Assembly (NCBI RefSeq): GCF_020382885.2
Contig: NC_058495.1
Location: forward strand, 6,317,627 to 6,381,626
Length of the DNA: 64,000 nt
DNA from: Scatophagus argus
Lineage: Eukaryota; Chordata; Actinopteri; Scatophagidae
Direction of reading: 5' to 3'
Shown: one piece after another, positions 13,714-26,275 of the stretch
Layout: every line of letters starts with the position of its first letter
How positions within the stretch are numbered: position 1 is the stretch's first letter
Notes under the pieces: generated by a model
Databases searched by the model: none
Told to the model about the DNA's origin: nothing
Seen by the model: only the letters and a program-made list of their open reading frames with translations
Made by a program: the position numbers and the translations under genes

Positions 13714-16700
13714 GTTTTGAGCAAATGTTCAACCAGTGTCCTAACATTTGTTTTAATTTGTGTGGAAAATTAAATTGGCAGGTTTCCCATGACACTGTAG
13801 AGTCACATATGACAATAGTTCACTGAACAAATTTCCAAACACTCTCCTGTGAACATCTCAACTTTCAGGCGCTCATTGTATTGACATCAAGCTGCTACCC
13901 TTAACTAAAACAAACCATAAAGAGTAAAGAGTACTTGCAAAGACATTTTTCACTCTGGCCTCTTGAGACTGTCACCATGTGTATAGTAAAGATCCATCTG
14001 TCATACTTAACTGAGCAGTTAATACAGCAAAGTATGGGCATGATACACAAGCCTGGAGACAGGAAACTTCCATAGCCTGTATATACACCCCAAACAGTCT
14101 TCTAGTCTCATCACTCTATAAAATAACACATGATAAATAACCCACAGTAAAGCACTTAAAAACACTTCACATAACATGAAAATTTTTAAAAAGTATAAGT
14201 CAGGTAACCAACGGTGGAGTAAGATGTCATTTTTGTCAAGAATGTGCCATTAATGCTCAATAATCCCTCCGATAGTGAGTTTTACAAAAATACCATGTAA
14301 AATAACCATGTTTAAAATCGTAAACAGTGCACTATAAAAGATGTGGTGCTGAGTGCTTTGATCACGATACAGTAAGCCTTTAACATAATTATAATGATTA
14401 AGTCATATTATGACGTGACAACAACAAGTAAAAAGTTTACAGACACAGCACAGCTAGTGAATATAAACATTTACAGCAGAGAACATTGTCAGTCAAGTAG
14501 TAGATTAGATATAGAGGATATTTTAATGTTTTCTGTGTTTCTACATCCAGTAATAGAGGCAGTCCCCAAAATTTTAGACTGAGAATTTGAAAACCAGTTT
14601 AGCATTATTTTTTTTGTCAACCTACATGACTCAAGTACACGTAAAAAGTATGTATAAAGTAATAAACACCCAGCACCTTTTGTGCAGCAGTATTTTATGT
14701 TTGTACGTTGCCATTTTAAGGCCATCTTATTTATTCAACAAGAATTAAGCAAAAGTGGCAGGATTATGTATGTTCACTTACCAGTGGTGCTGTAGCTCTG
14801 ACATCCAATGAGCCATCACTCTCTTCTGCTGAGGCCCTCAATTCAAAATTAGTTCATCTAATGACTTTCTGAAATATTAAAATGTTGTAGGGGGTCATTT
14901 CCTCTCCAGATAGGGCAAGATATCAAAATGTGTAGTCCAGTGGCTCCCTGACTGTGGTCTTTCAGCTTTAATCTCTGGCTCTTTCTTATGAATCACTGCA
15001 TAGTTTTACCTCCAAGGCCATGTAAAAATTACTTGAAATCAAAAAAGTGTCATCTTATCTTAAAATTACTGTTTGTGAACTGCTGACAGGTTGTAAGACT
15101 GCATTTATGTTGCTTCTTGTTATTGGGGTCATAAGCAAATAAGGATAGTGGGTCATGGGTACAGACTGGGCAAGAGCTGCCAACAGAAACATAGTCTGTT
15201 AAATCATTTTTGCCTTTTTAAAAGGCCCCCCAGATTTTTAAAAGTGCTCATCTAGTGCTTAAAAAAGGGCTGTATTTGAAATAAATTCCATAAAAAGAGA
15301 ATAGAGAGTAAACAGGAACATGCTAAAAATAAAGACGGAACTTCAAATTGAAAAACTTTGAGTGGGTTCTAACTGTAAATTCTCTACAATACCTCAAAAA
15401 AAAAAAAAGAAAATGGAATTACCAACTAATTCAACTGCTGAAACTCTGTGCTTTTCTTTCTGAATCATACTGAGGAAGTATACTAGCTGGCTCCACACAT
15501 TAAACTCTGAATGTTTATACAGTAATTAATGTATTGAATATCAATCAGGGTACAGGCAGGCCAGATAAAATTACTCCTCTGGAATCAATTTGCAGCTGTT
15601 TTTTGCAGGAAAATGTGGAGTATAGCTCAGTTATTTGATGAGTCATTGAAATTACAACTGATCTGGACGTTATATTCTATATAAAATTGCCAATAATTCA
15701 AGTGAACATGCATGGCAGACTGAGTGCCAGATGGACTTGAGTCTTGCTGACTTGAGTTTATTAAACAGGAAACATCACAGATGATGAAATTCAGCTGAAA
15801 CGTCAAGCTCAGACAAAACGTAACATAACTTATCCAACATATGAACAGCGTCTGCTTATGGAACAATGGACCTTTCTCTAGATGTGTGAACACCTAGCTC
15901 ACACAGCACTGGCACTGCACTGCACTCTGGCAGCAGGCAGTGTCACCATACCTTATTGTGTGGTATCATACCCTCTCTCTGACATGGCATCCTCTCATTG
16001 CTTGGCTGCCAATACTCTCCTCCTCCCCTCAGCGGTGGGTTCTGCCATGCTGCATCCACGACATCACCCCCTTTTTGTCTCATTGAGATTCAGCTTGGCA
16101 CGCAGACAATGCCCATTTCTTGGCACCAAATATTGGAGAGAGCGGCATAAGAGAACCAACCTCAGTCTTTTCCCTCACAGTCGTCCCCCGTATTCCGTCG
16201 ACCATCATGGACCAACGCCAACTTGTAATGGGTATTTTTGTACCTTCATCTTCTAAATTTTCAGTTTGTTTGATAAAATGGATATCTTAAATAAGCTGAA
16301 CGTTTACAACTGTGAGACAAGCTGCTCTGGGTATCTCTATCTGAAGCAACAGTGAATGGCCGTGTCAGCGTTGTGTTGATTGTTCTTGGGTTGAGTGAGT
16401 CTTACATGAAGGTCATGGATTTCTAACACCATTCCGTTGTTATGCTCTGAAACAGAGCAGCCATTTTTCTATCATCAGCAGCTTGGGGATAGACTGTGAA
16501 AGTCAATCCATCACTTCCGGGCGTTGGAAAAAAAAAGACAAACATTTGCTTTAGTTCTTGGTTCTACCCACCCACATATATGGGATTGTAATGGAGGTGC
16601 TAATTAGGGTTTTCCTCTTGCATAGTTAGAAAAGTTGATGCACAATCACAAAAAGGATATTTGGCAAGCAATCAAGGTAAGAGTGGCTAAAAAAAAAAAA

Positions 16701-18123
16701 AGAAAAAAAAATTAAAAAAATTAAAGTACCTGTGTTTATTTGCATGCCTGAGTGGCCTGTGTTTGAAAGATCTAATTTGCTTGTGTTTTACAAATTCATT
16801 GTTTTACAAATTATGGCAGTGGTTTAGCAATCTTAAAATCATCAAACCAGAGCATCTTGTTGCTTGTTTGCTTTTATAATATTTTCCTTTAGATATTATC
16901 TGGCTTTTACAGCAATGACAATGAGAAAGCAACTTTTGAGTTGTGTTGTCTCTGTCCATAATATGGTCTTAGCTGTATGTAGACAATAGTATGTAGTTTG
17001 TAATAACTCTGGATGGATAAGCACGTGTCATTCCTACAAATAAATGATCCCAGAAGATATCATTGTTTCACCAGAGAACCACACAGGAATGACCCAATAA
17101 CTTTTCCTTGCAGCCACCACAACGTTTCTTGTATAAAAAGTTGAACTTATTCCTATTTTCGCTGCATTCCCTCTGCATTGGCCAGCCAGTTTGATACCAT
17201 TTACTTGTCTAATTAATTCAACATCTCAATTAAGGCCTCCCACTCTCTGATGCCCCTGTGCTTTTTCATTATGGCCGGATGAGCATGCCCTGGCACCACA
17301 GTCGCACAGCCTGCCAAAACATTTCAATCACTGTCGGCATTAATTAGGCCAAAGAGGAATTCAGAATGTTAATGAACTGCCCAGCCGCTTTTCAGCGACA
17401 GTTGTTCACATGCTAATTTATGCAAAGCCTCCTAGCCTTTGCATGGGTTGACCATCGTCTACCATAACAGTGTCTGGGCTCAGTCAGATCAGCCAAGGTA
17501 TGGCTCTGTCAGGGCCCAGACAGCTCTGCCCAGCTTGTGTCCCAGACTCCAGCTGGCACAGTAAACAACTCCTTTTCAATTGGCTTGAAGTGGCTTTCAC
17601 ACTGAGCAAAAAGGGCAATTTTCTGAAGTCAAATCTTCTGTTTCTCCACTAAAACATCTCAAGCAACACCAAAAATCAGGATTTCTCAGCATGTATTGAT
17701 GAATCAACAACAATGAATTCTCTGAAATATTTTATGAACAAGCAATTCCTTAAACCAGGCTCAAAACCCTTAATACCATTCACTGGGTGAAAATAAACAG
17801 TCTATCTTATAGATAGGGATTGGATGGAGGAGGAAGAGGCAGAAGGAGGTTGCACCACAGATGTTGGGTACAGGCGCCAAACAGCTCCACAAAATGGCAG
17901 AGGTACTGCCATTTTACTTATTTCCTTCTTTGCTTTACACGACTTTGTGGTTGTTGAGACAGCTACTAACCACTGAATCTGAGATGAGTATGACCTTTGT
18001 ATTTTGGCTTATATGCAGTCTAAAAGTTGCTTCTCAACAATTGTTTGCCCCAGGTAAATCCAAGAACTCACATATTCTCACTTTATTTTTCTCCCACAGC
18101 TCGACTGACAAGTTTCTGCTGTT

Positions 18124-18213
18124 CCCAAGGCTGAGGTAGTAGATTGAATAGTTGTGGGGTATGAGTCCTCCCTCTGAGATAACTATACAGTCTACTGTCT
18201 TTCCTAAGGAGAC
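18124..18213 (+). ncRNA. let-7e: let-7 microRNA precursor (let-7e/let-7k type)
   Basis: The mature 5p sequence occupies 18132-18153. It starts TGAGGTAGTAG, the invariant let-7 seed region, followed by ATTGAATAGTT. As I recall, this matches zebrafish let-7e and chicken let-7k rather than let-7f, which has TGTATAGTT at the end. The 3p arm is at 18183-18204 (starting CTATACAGTCTACTG) and pairs with it along most of its length. One A-A mismatch sits where the let-7e-specific A lies. The terminal loop is about 29 bases. let-7 silences mRNAs carrying complementary 3' UTR sites and promotes differentiation. A second let-7 hairpin follows 286 bp downstream in the same direction, so both probably come from one primary transcript. 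No host gene is visible. Confidence 0.93.
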
Positions 18214-18407
18214 AGGTTGATCTACTGTATGTACATGGGAAGATCCATGGATAAAGGAATTCATGGACTCAGTGAATAAAGATTTAAGAGATAACCCTCC
18301 CCACCCCCTCACCCCCACCTTGAGCTATACTTGCAACATGCATTAAAGTTTGTATATATTGAGTAAAGTCTTGTTTTTAAGGATATCCATTGGTGCCTGA
18401 AGTTGAG

Positions 18408-18504
18408 CCTGGCAAGGTGAGGTAGTAGGTTGTATAGTTTGTGGGATGGAGTAAATCCTACTCAGGTGATAACTATACAGTCTATTACCTTCCTTGAGAG
18501 GTAT
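18408..18504 (+). ncRNA. let-7a: let-7 microRNA precursor (let-7a/let-7j type)
   Basis: The mature 5p sequence at 18418-18439 starts TGAGGTAGTAGGTTGTATAG and agrees at every base with canonical let-7a; chicken let-7j has the same sequence as I recall it. The 3p arm is at 18473-18494 (CTATACAGTCTATTACC) and pairs with it, and the flanks CAAGG and CCTTG extend the stem. The loop holds GGGAT (18443-18447) and GGAG (18448-18451). These fit the known LIN28 cold-shock-domain and zinc-knuckle motifs respectively, so processing is likely LIN28-sensitive. The numeric suffix of the locus cannot be set from sequence alone. It is clustered with the let-7e type hairpin upstream. Confidence 0.95.
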
Positions 18505-19872
18505 AACAAGTGCTTGGAACAACCTCTTTCACACCTAAGGAGTAATGAAGGAGCCACTCTGATGCCATCTTGTGGTCAAAGACTATCATCACTATGGAAA
18601 TTATCTAAGCTTGAGGACATTTGCTGTGTGCATCTGGGACCATATTCACAATACATCTTAAGGCTAGCAGTAGATCCTAACTGGCAGAGATAGGAGAAAA
18701 TTCTGAAAGATATTTCACAAAATATTTTAACATTAAATTGGTCCTAAGAGAAGTTAGAGGCAATCAAGAGGACTCCTAAAGGCACAAAGACCGACTTTCA
18801 GTCAGTAATTTGCTGAATGTGTCTTGTCGAACTCATAATTCCTTCAGTGTTGCCCACTATGAAGAATTCAATTGGTTCAACAACACATCAAAATAAACCA
18901 ATACCACAGGAGATGACAGTTGTGCTGATTATCAAATCCTGAGCTGTCAGAGAGGCTCATCAAAACAAAAATGCACTCTTTAGAACCCAGTTTGTAATGA
19001 CCCACTGTAATAAACACATAACTAAAGGTAACTTCATGGCCATTGCTGGACTATGAGGTAAAATGGGAGCCATAGCATTTGTATGAAACTGTTGAAATTC
19101 AAGGGATTATATTTCTGAAGTCAAATCTTCTGAATTTAATCAGGCCCTTAAAATTAAAGAGTTTATTATTATTATTTCACAAAATAAATCACATTTTTTC
19201 ATGGCCTAAGGCTGCTCAAAAACTTTTGAAACTTTGCACATGCATACTCTGTGTCTGTTATGGGTTTGGCCATGGGTGGGGCAAAATGGCTAGCTTTGGC
19301 CCTCTATAAAGCAGCCCCAATAAAATTAAGCAGTATCATACCTAGATCTACAAAAAAAGCATCTTCGTGAAATTACCTAAATCGAACAGGAGTCTGCCAT
19401 TGAATTTTGAGCCCTTTTTTTTATTATTATTATTTTTTATTACCTCTTACAGGCTGTACTTTAACCCTGTTCCAACCAATTTATCATAACAGACTTCATA
19501 TCTGGTCAGTACAATGATGAACACTATAAGGATGAAAAGTTGTTCAGAAAAAGTTTTTGTTAAAGGCTTAGCTGTGGATAATCGATTTTTTGCCAGTTAT
19601 AGCAACCACCTACTGATTTAGGATTAGGAAATAATAATAAATATTTTATTCTTGAAAAGCTTTTTCATTGAACAGGACTGCCATGGTAACAGCAAATTTG
19701 ATATTTTGCCTTTAAATGGGAAGTTATTGATATGCTAGGGATAATTAAAAGCCCATGAAACTTGGCCCTGGTGTCCCCTTCAAAATGAAAGTGATATGCA
19801 GAAAGTGGTAGGCACATGAAACATCTCAAGATGAAAATAAATAGATAAAATACATTTTTAAATATTACTAAA

Positions 19873-19906
<34 letters not shown>

Positions 19907-21513
19907 TTGGTGAATTTTTCACCATTTAGAGGTTCTCTACTTAAACAAGCAGTGGCAGTGTGGAGTATTTTGCAATGGAACAATTCCTAGTTAACAAATT
20001 TAAGGGGGACTCCTACTGGTAAGATATATGACCCCAAAGTGAGTTACAAGTGACATTAACTTGAGAGTGAGCTACACAAACTAAGACTGTGAGCAACCAA
20101 AGTGTAAGTGTTACATTGATAATTTCTATGTAACTTGATGGCAAATGATGTTTTTCAATTATATTGGTCTGTGAAGAATAAAGAAACTTTAAACACAATT
20201 TGTTTCAAACTCCCCTACTCTTCTGACATGACAGTTTCTAACTGTAATTGTTGATCGCTGAATCTGAAACATTGCTGAAAACATGCAGTGAGTCGTAAGA
20301 ATTCAAAACTTTTTGAGTAAAGGTTATAAAATATAAAAAAGTTTAGTGTAAAAAAGTTAGTTATAAGGCTGAATAGTCTTGCAGGAGCCAGCAGTTTCAC
20401 TGCATGGTGAGCTTTCAACGAGTCCTCTTTGGAATGGCTAGTTTATACCCTTAGTCAGATGGGAAAATTAGACAGTGTGGTTGAAGCCTCAGCAAATAAA
20501 ACTCTGAATCATGTAACATTTATCTGAATGGAGAGTTGCCTGAAATGATGACTCATGAATGTGCATAAATCATCTTTTAAACTGTATTCATGAATATCAA
20601 ACACAAGTTTAATGTAACATCTACTTCTATATGTACAGAAAAAATACCACTGCTTAGAAATCCTCATTCTGAGGAAATGAAACAAGAGGCTAAACTATAA
20701 CACAAATAACCACAAAGCTGTAAACTTCAGTCCCTTTCAAAATAATGAGGAACTTGAACAGTTCTCAGCGCAGCGATTGTTTGTGAAAAAACACAAAATA
20801 TACAGTTGTCACTACAAATCAACAGCTGGTACTTGGGCGTGTATTGGCACTATTAAAAACCCACTGAAAAGTATACATATGTGTAAAGCGTAATGCCATC
20901 CAATCAAACAGCTCTGCCACAGAAAATAATAAAGTACAGATTCAGACAATTACGATACAGCTGACCTGACACCTGCGTGATACAGTATGAACAAATGACA
21001 GAACTTGTTGTAGTTCTGTTGGCTTGGATTACATTTTAAATATGTTTCTGTTTTCCTGGTCAAGCGTACACACAGCATAAAGCATGACCTGAAAGTACAT
21101 TAATTCCATTCCAAAGATGAGTGCACTGTAGGTTGGAACTGAGCAATGAAGAACGGGAACTTGAATAGAAACAGAAAAACACAGTGATATGAAACTGTGT
21201 AAAACCAAAGCTTTTTTTAAAAAAAAACAAAAAAAAAAAGTTGAAGTTTCCCTTTTCTGCATGGCACTGTTTGCAATACACACAGACTCACAGATCCATG
21301 ACACACCAAGATTACATTTCAGTGCACATGACCAGATATTTTCACTGAATCAACAAAGAAAATATAGTCTTCATCCAAGAGAGGTTGCTTTCCTCAACCT
21401 TTCACGCTGTGTTTTATACACTATTTAACAGTCTTAACACATTTAAGTGTCACATTGAAGTCTCAATAATCAAACAAACTTGGTCCTTTAGAGCAAACAA
21501 GGATTTTTTTCTT
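18505..21513. other. Intergenic region downstream of let-7 pair
   Basis: AT-rich, with no supported gene. It contains a (TTA)n microsatellite at 19872-19906. Part of it probably belongs to the 3' UTR of the divergent adenosine receptor gene on the minus strand. Confidence 0.5.
19872..19906. repeat. (TTA)n microsatellite
   Basis: About eleven to twelve TTA/ATT units. Confidence 0.95.
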
Positions 21514-22752
21514 TCATTCAATTTTAGCCACACTGTTTATGTTACTGCTGACATTGTTGTCTGTCGTCTGGCTTGTCTGAGTTGCTTGTTTTTCTGCACC
21601 ACATGCAATATACTTGGTCCAGAGCTTCAGATAAGCTGTCTTAATCTTTTTTATTTTGAATGCATACACAACTGGGTTTACAGCTGAGTTGGCATGAGAA
21701 AGCAGGATGCCAACATAAAAGGCTGTTTTTAGAATATCATTTGACCCACCAAAGTAAGCGATACAGTTCATGATGTGCAGAGGGAGCCAAGACAGGGCAA
21801 ACAGAGCCAAGACCAGAGACAGGGATCCTGCCAGCTGTTTCTCTTTCCTCAGGTAGTTCTGAGACTGGATTTGGGCACCATTGCCTGGTTTCTCTCGAAG
21901 GTTTCCTCGAATAGTACAGAAAATGTAGCCATACAATACAATCATCACCAACAGAGGGATGAGAGTACAGAGGAAAAAGTTGAAGTAAACCAAGTATGAC
22001 ATGGGGATCACTGTTATAAACCGACAGACAATCGTGGAGTTGACTGAGTTAGACGAGGTTTCCTGGTTGTTCCACCCGAGCATGGGAGCAAAACTCAGAG
22101 GTAATGCAACAAGCCAGCATGCTGCTACAACAAACCAAGAGTGTCTCTGCGCCACAGTCCTTTTGTACCTAAAAAGGAAAACAGTAATGACTGGTATCAG
22201 CAACAAGTATTTCTGACAGCAGTGTCATAAAATGAATATTTCAAAGTAAAAATGTAATAATTTAAAAATCTCAGTAAGAAAAAAATATCATTCAAAGCTG
22301 TTTTGCAGTGCTAGCCTTGCTAATGGTCAGTGTGATAAAATCAATATGTAAAACTTGGAATTATGCTTTTAGATTTTTATAAGCATTCTGAACCATACAG
22401 GCATTAGTGTGTCTGAATAATCTTACCTGAGAGGGATGTACACCCGGAGGTATCGGTCCACTGCAATAGCAGTGAGAGACAGCACTGAGACCAGGGTCAA
22501 CAGGATGACCACACAGCTGAGGAAAAGACAACCATGGAATGAAGTCTCCACCCGTCCGTCCACCACCACAGCCAACGGTATGGCCAAGCAGCCAACCAGA
22601 AAGTCAGCCACAGCCAGAGAGATAATAAGGCAGAAGGTAGGCTGCTGAATGCTTTTACTGGTCCACAGTGCCAAAATAACCAACGCATTACCAAGACAAC
22701 AACTAACAGCAACGAGCACCTCCAACAATGTGTAAATCACTTCCACATCCAT
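21514..22752 (-). CDS. Divergent adenosine A3-like receptor (class A GPCR)
   Basis: Two coding exons, 22752-22427 and 22168-21514, meet at an AG|G arginine codon right after [10 protein letters not shown], the usual intron position in adenosine receptors. The spliced product is 326 aa with seven membrane segments, D50 in TM2, DRY 99-101, WLP 236-238 and NPVVY 273-277. Ligand-pocket residues T86 (3.36), N243 (6.55), S266 and H267 (7.42, 7.43) and the ECL2 phenylalanine F159 are present. It departs from the family at 3.37, where leucine 87 replaces Gln or His, and LAGSL replaces the usual AKSL at the start of TM6. An in-frame ATG at 22824 would add 24 residues. I prefer 22752 because adenosine receptors have very short N-termini. 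ECL2 CRFI resembles the A3 CQFV pattern more than CEFE of A1. Probably Gi-coupled by family. The typical A3 copy lies head to head at 30539. Confidence 0.88.
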
Positions 22753-25661
22753 TGTGCTTCTTATCCAGCTAATGCCTGGTAGGTAATAGTGTAGTGTGTC
22801 TGAACTGAAACTCAGTCTGAACATCAGTGCGCTGTGCTACTTCTTTTATCATTCATCTTGGTCTTGTGAAACCTTTGAGGAAGTCTATTGACACTCTTTT
22901 TTTTTCCGTGTGTGTGTGGTTTTTTTTTTTTTTTTTTTTGGAGGATTTTATCATTATTTGTTTGTCATTGTAACATTTAACTTCATGCTCTGCCAAAAAA
23001 ATAAATAATTAAGTAGGTTGTCACATTATATATATATATTGTACAAAAGATAAAAATATAAGAGCACCCAAGATATGTTTGGAGGAAATGAGGCTAAATA
23101 CGTGATAACAAATGAGAGTGCTTTACAGACGCATACTTACCAGTACTTGCACAGAGGTGCATTCCCATTAGCTTGCATAAGCAGCAGTAATTTTATCTGC
23201 ATAGAAATTTTAAACTTTGTGATTCTTAGCATTAAATTCGCACCATAATGATGACCTTTTGTTTTGAAATACCCTGGAGCCTTAAAGGTGAGTTAATCAC
23301 ATTCATACTCAAAACTCCAACGTCAAGAATTCAGTGTAATTTCATTAGTTTCTTACAAAGACATAACAAGTCAAGACTGAACTGACAGGAGCTGGATGAT
23401 ATTTTCCTGCAGTTGCAGTATGATGTTGCAGTGACTTTCATGATGGATTTTTAATTTTTGTTCGGCGTTGTTGTTGATTTCACTGAGGTAACATTAGGTC
23501 CATTTTGTTGGGTTTCTAACAGGATGAAAGCATACAGAGCAGTATTAAATGCAGTTTTGAGAAATCCGCTTCCACTCTAACCCTGATCCTAATCTAAATA
23601 CTCAGAATGCATTGCAATGCAAAAGTTTGTTTTTGTTGTGTACAGGTGGTTGCTGTGGTGCTGCTGGTGGTGATTGTGTTTCATTATCTAATGAAATGAA
23701 ATTATTGGTCATTGTGTGTGAAGACAGTCCACCACAAGGCCAGGCTTAAACACTGCTGAAGGTGTTAGCAAGCTGAGAAACTACATGAACGACAGAGAAA
23801 GTGGAGGCAAAATATCCAAAAACATGCAAGCCTGACAGCTGTGAGTACTGACAATAGCCATGTTTGGTGGCTCCATTTATCATGTCATTGTTGACAATGA
23901 CATGTTGTTTGATAACGTGTGAAGGAGACAGGAGGTAGTTGGATATGGTTAGTGATGACAAAAATGTGCTGCACTTTCACAGTCAGATGAAGTTAATTTT
24001 GGGTTGGATATTCAAAAGACTTTCACCCCGGAGTGTGGAATATCCAGCCTAAATTCACTGCGGTGCTTGAACAGCGCTGAGCCGAAGAACAGGTTGTTGC
24101 TGCACCATTGAGAACAGACTCGTTCAACAGCTAAACCAGTTTCTCAAAGCACGCACTGACAGCAGTGAACAGTAACTGCCGGACAGGGTAGACTTTTCAG
24201 ACTGAGGTATGTTTGTGATGGCTGTTTTGCTTGTGTTTATATGACTGTGGCATGTAACAGAGTTCACTCTTATATTTATCAGTAAAAAAGGGAGAACTTG
24301 TAGAACACAGCCAACTCATCACTCACATATCTCCTAAGTGGACATACAGGCTGTGAATGTAGTCAGGCAGTGAACATTCATGTGTTTCAAATGAGCGGCT
24401 TTGGAGGGATTCCTGAAGTGAGTGTGTAAAGAGCACAGATACTTCCAAAATCTAGCTGCTTTTACTTTTTTCCTGACTTCTCACTGGTACCGATGTCCAA
24501 ACTGCAGTAGAGGTTTTATGGAGAGATTACATTTATTGATGACACCAGTGTGTACTATTTATAACAGTATTTACTTCCCCTGAGTCGCCTGCTTTTCCTT
24601 TTTCTCTTCCTTTTGAGTGGTCAAGCAAAAACTAGCATAATTAATTTTATAGGAGGGTTTTGCAGCCAGATCTGATTTTAGCCCTCTTATTTTTTTAAGA
24701 AAAGGATTTAAGAAATGTATATTCAGTGGCAGTTTCACTCTTGTAAAGCTTTGACTAAAAGTAAAAACATGTTCAAGGAACTTATTTTAGCATAACCGAG
24801 CCACAGGAGCCCTGGATTTTTTTTTAAGACAACATAAATACAAAATAAGAATATTTCAATTTAAGTTGGCATTACTAATACTAATAAACAATAAAGTGAG
24901 TACACTCAATTAGCTTCACAGTATGCGCTTAAATATAAACCATATTCACATACAATACTCCAATATTTAGAACACAGACCTACTATTTAAGCCTTATCAA
25001 AAACATTTCATTTGGACCAAATGCATGCATTTTCTTTTTACATTCTCTCACTGTGCACTGTTTAAACACTGACGTTATCCAAGGTCCAACAACTGTACAG
25101 CTGTGCTCCACAGACTCATTCATTTGTTTCAAATTTCCTTCATTTTCTGGCTGGTTTTGTGGAGATCAGGTTAGTCATGGTTAAACGCTGTGCCTGGGAC
25201 ATATGTGATGGTGATACTCGTTACTCAGACTCAGAGAGGTTGGAAGGAGATATACATTTCTTTTCATTTGTTAAATCAATCATTGATCAGCACGTGTATG
25301 CTAATACTAGCAGCTGAATGTATACACAAGCTTAATAATGATGTCAACAGTGATCATATCCTGCCTTACAGGAACACTCCTTATGGTATTGTTAAATGTG
25401 GGTTTACATGGTTTTGTGGGTTTTTTGGCTTTGTGCAAATAACTAATAGGTGCAAAAAGTTTTAGAGACGAGGGCGCCTGCAGCAGGGGGCAGAGACCAA
25501 AAGCTGCGGTCAAGTTGGACAGTTTTAGGCAGCCTTCGATCTGTACAGGAAGTCACAGAAGCACTCACATCCTGTTAGATATTAATTCAGTTTATGAAAA
25601 TGTTATATCAGGCCCATATATCAGTTTGTACACAGTCTTTATTTTAATTAGGACAGTTTAT

Positions 25662-26275
25662 TTCAATTCAGTTCAATTCAATTTATTTATATAGCACCAA
25701 ATTACAACAAAAGTTGTCTCATGATGCTTTCCAACTAGAGCAGGTCTAGACCAATCTCTTTAATTTGATTTTTGGTAAAGAGAGACTCAACAAAAACCCC
25801 ATGAGCAAGCACTTGGTGACACTGACAAGGAAGAACTTTTAGAGGGCAGAAACCTCAGAGGAGACCCGGCTCTATGTGGGCAGCCATCTGCCTTGACCGG
25901 TTGAGTTGAAAGAGAGGAGGGAGAGAGACAGAGAGAGAGACAGAGAGAGAGACAGGAAGAGAGGGGGGGCACAGACAGAGATGCTTTGCAACAGGGAAAA
26001 TAACACAGTATTGGAACAACAAAAAAACAGTATACAACAATAATAATAATGATAGTAGTAGTAGCAATAGTAATAGTAGTAATAATAATAATGCAGAAAT
26101 ATAACACATGGTAATAACAGTTGATGGTGTCACACAAGACTCTGGGGAAGAAGTCAAGTTAGTTACAGGCACTGATGGGACATGAACGTGTGTGTAAGGA
26201 GATGGAGAGGAGGGGAGAGATGATCAGTGCATCATGGGAGGTCCCCCAGCAGTCTAGGCCTATAGCAGCACAACC
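25662..26275. mobile_element. Interspersed fish repeat, non-autonomous
   Basis: It opens with CAATTCAATTTATTTATATAG, continues with segments such as CATGAGCAAGCACTTGG and GGCAGCCATCTGCC, carries internal GA-rich and TAA/TAG-rich simple repeats, and ends near GCATCATGGGAGGTCCCCC. I recognise this layout as a repeat found in many copies in teleost genomes. No reverse transcriptase or transposase remains. Its class is not decided here. Confidence 0.7.

Larger units (their letters stand above)
9328..18123. other. Intergenic region between SINE and let-7 pair
   Basis: No convincing protein-coding gene. It contains an (AG)n tract, a (CT)n tract, a 38-bp palindrome and a stretch at 17170-17440 rich in homeodomain and octamer-like words. 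The ORFs of up to 129 codons (for example 11782-12171) show no recognisable domain or repeated family feature and look like chance. Confidence 0.55.

Noticed and set aside
15882-16256. 124-codon plus-strand ORF
   Set aside because: Cys/His/Pro mixture with no family resemblance and no supporting signals.
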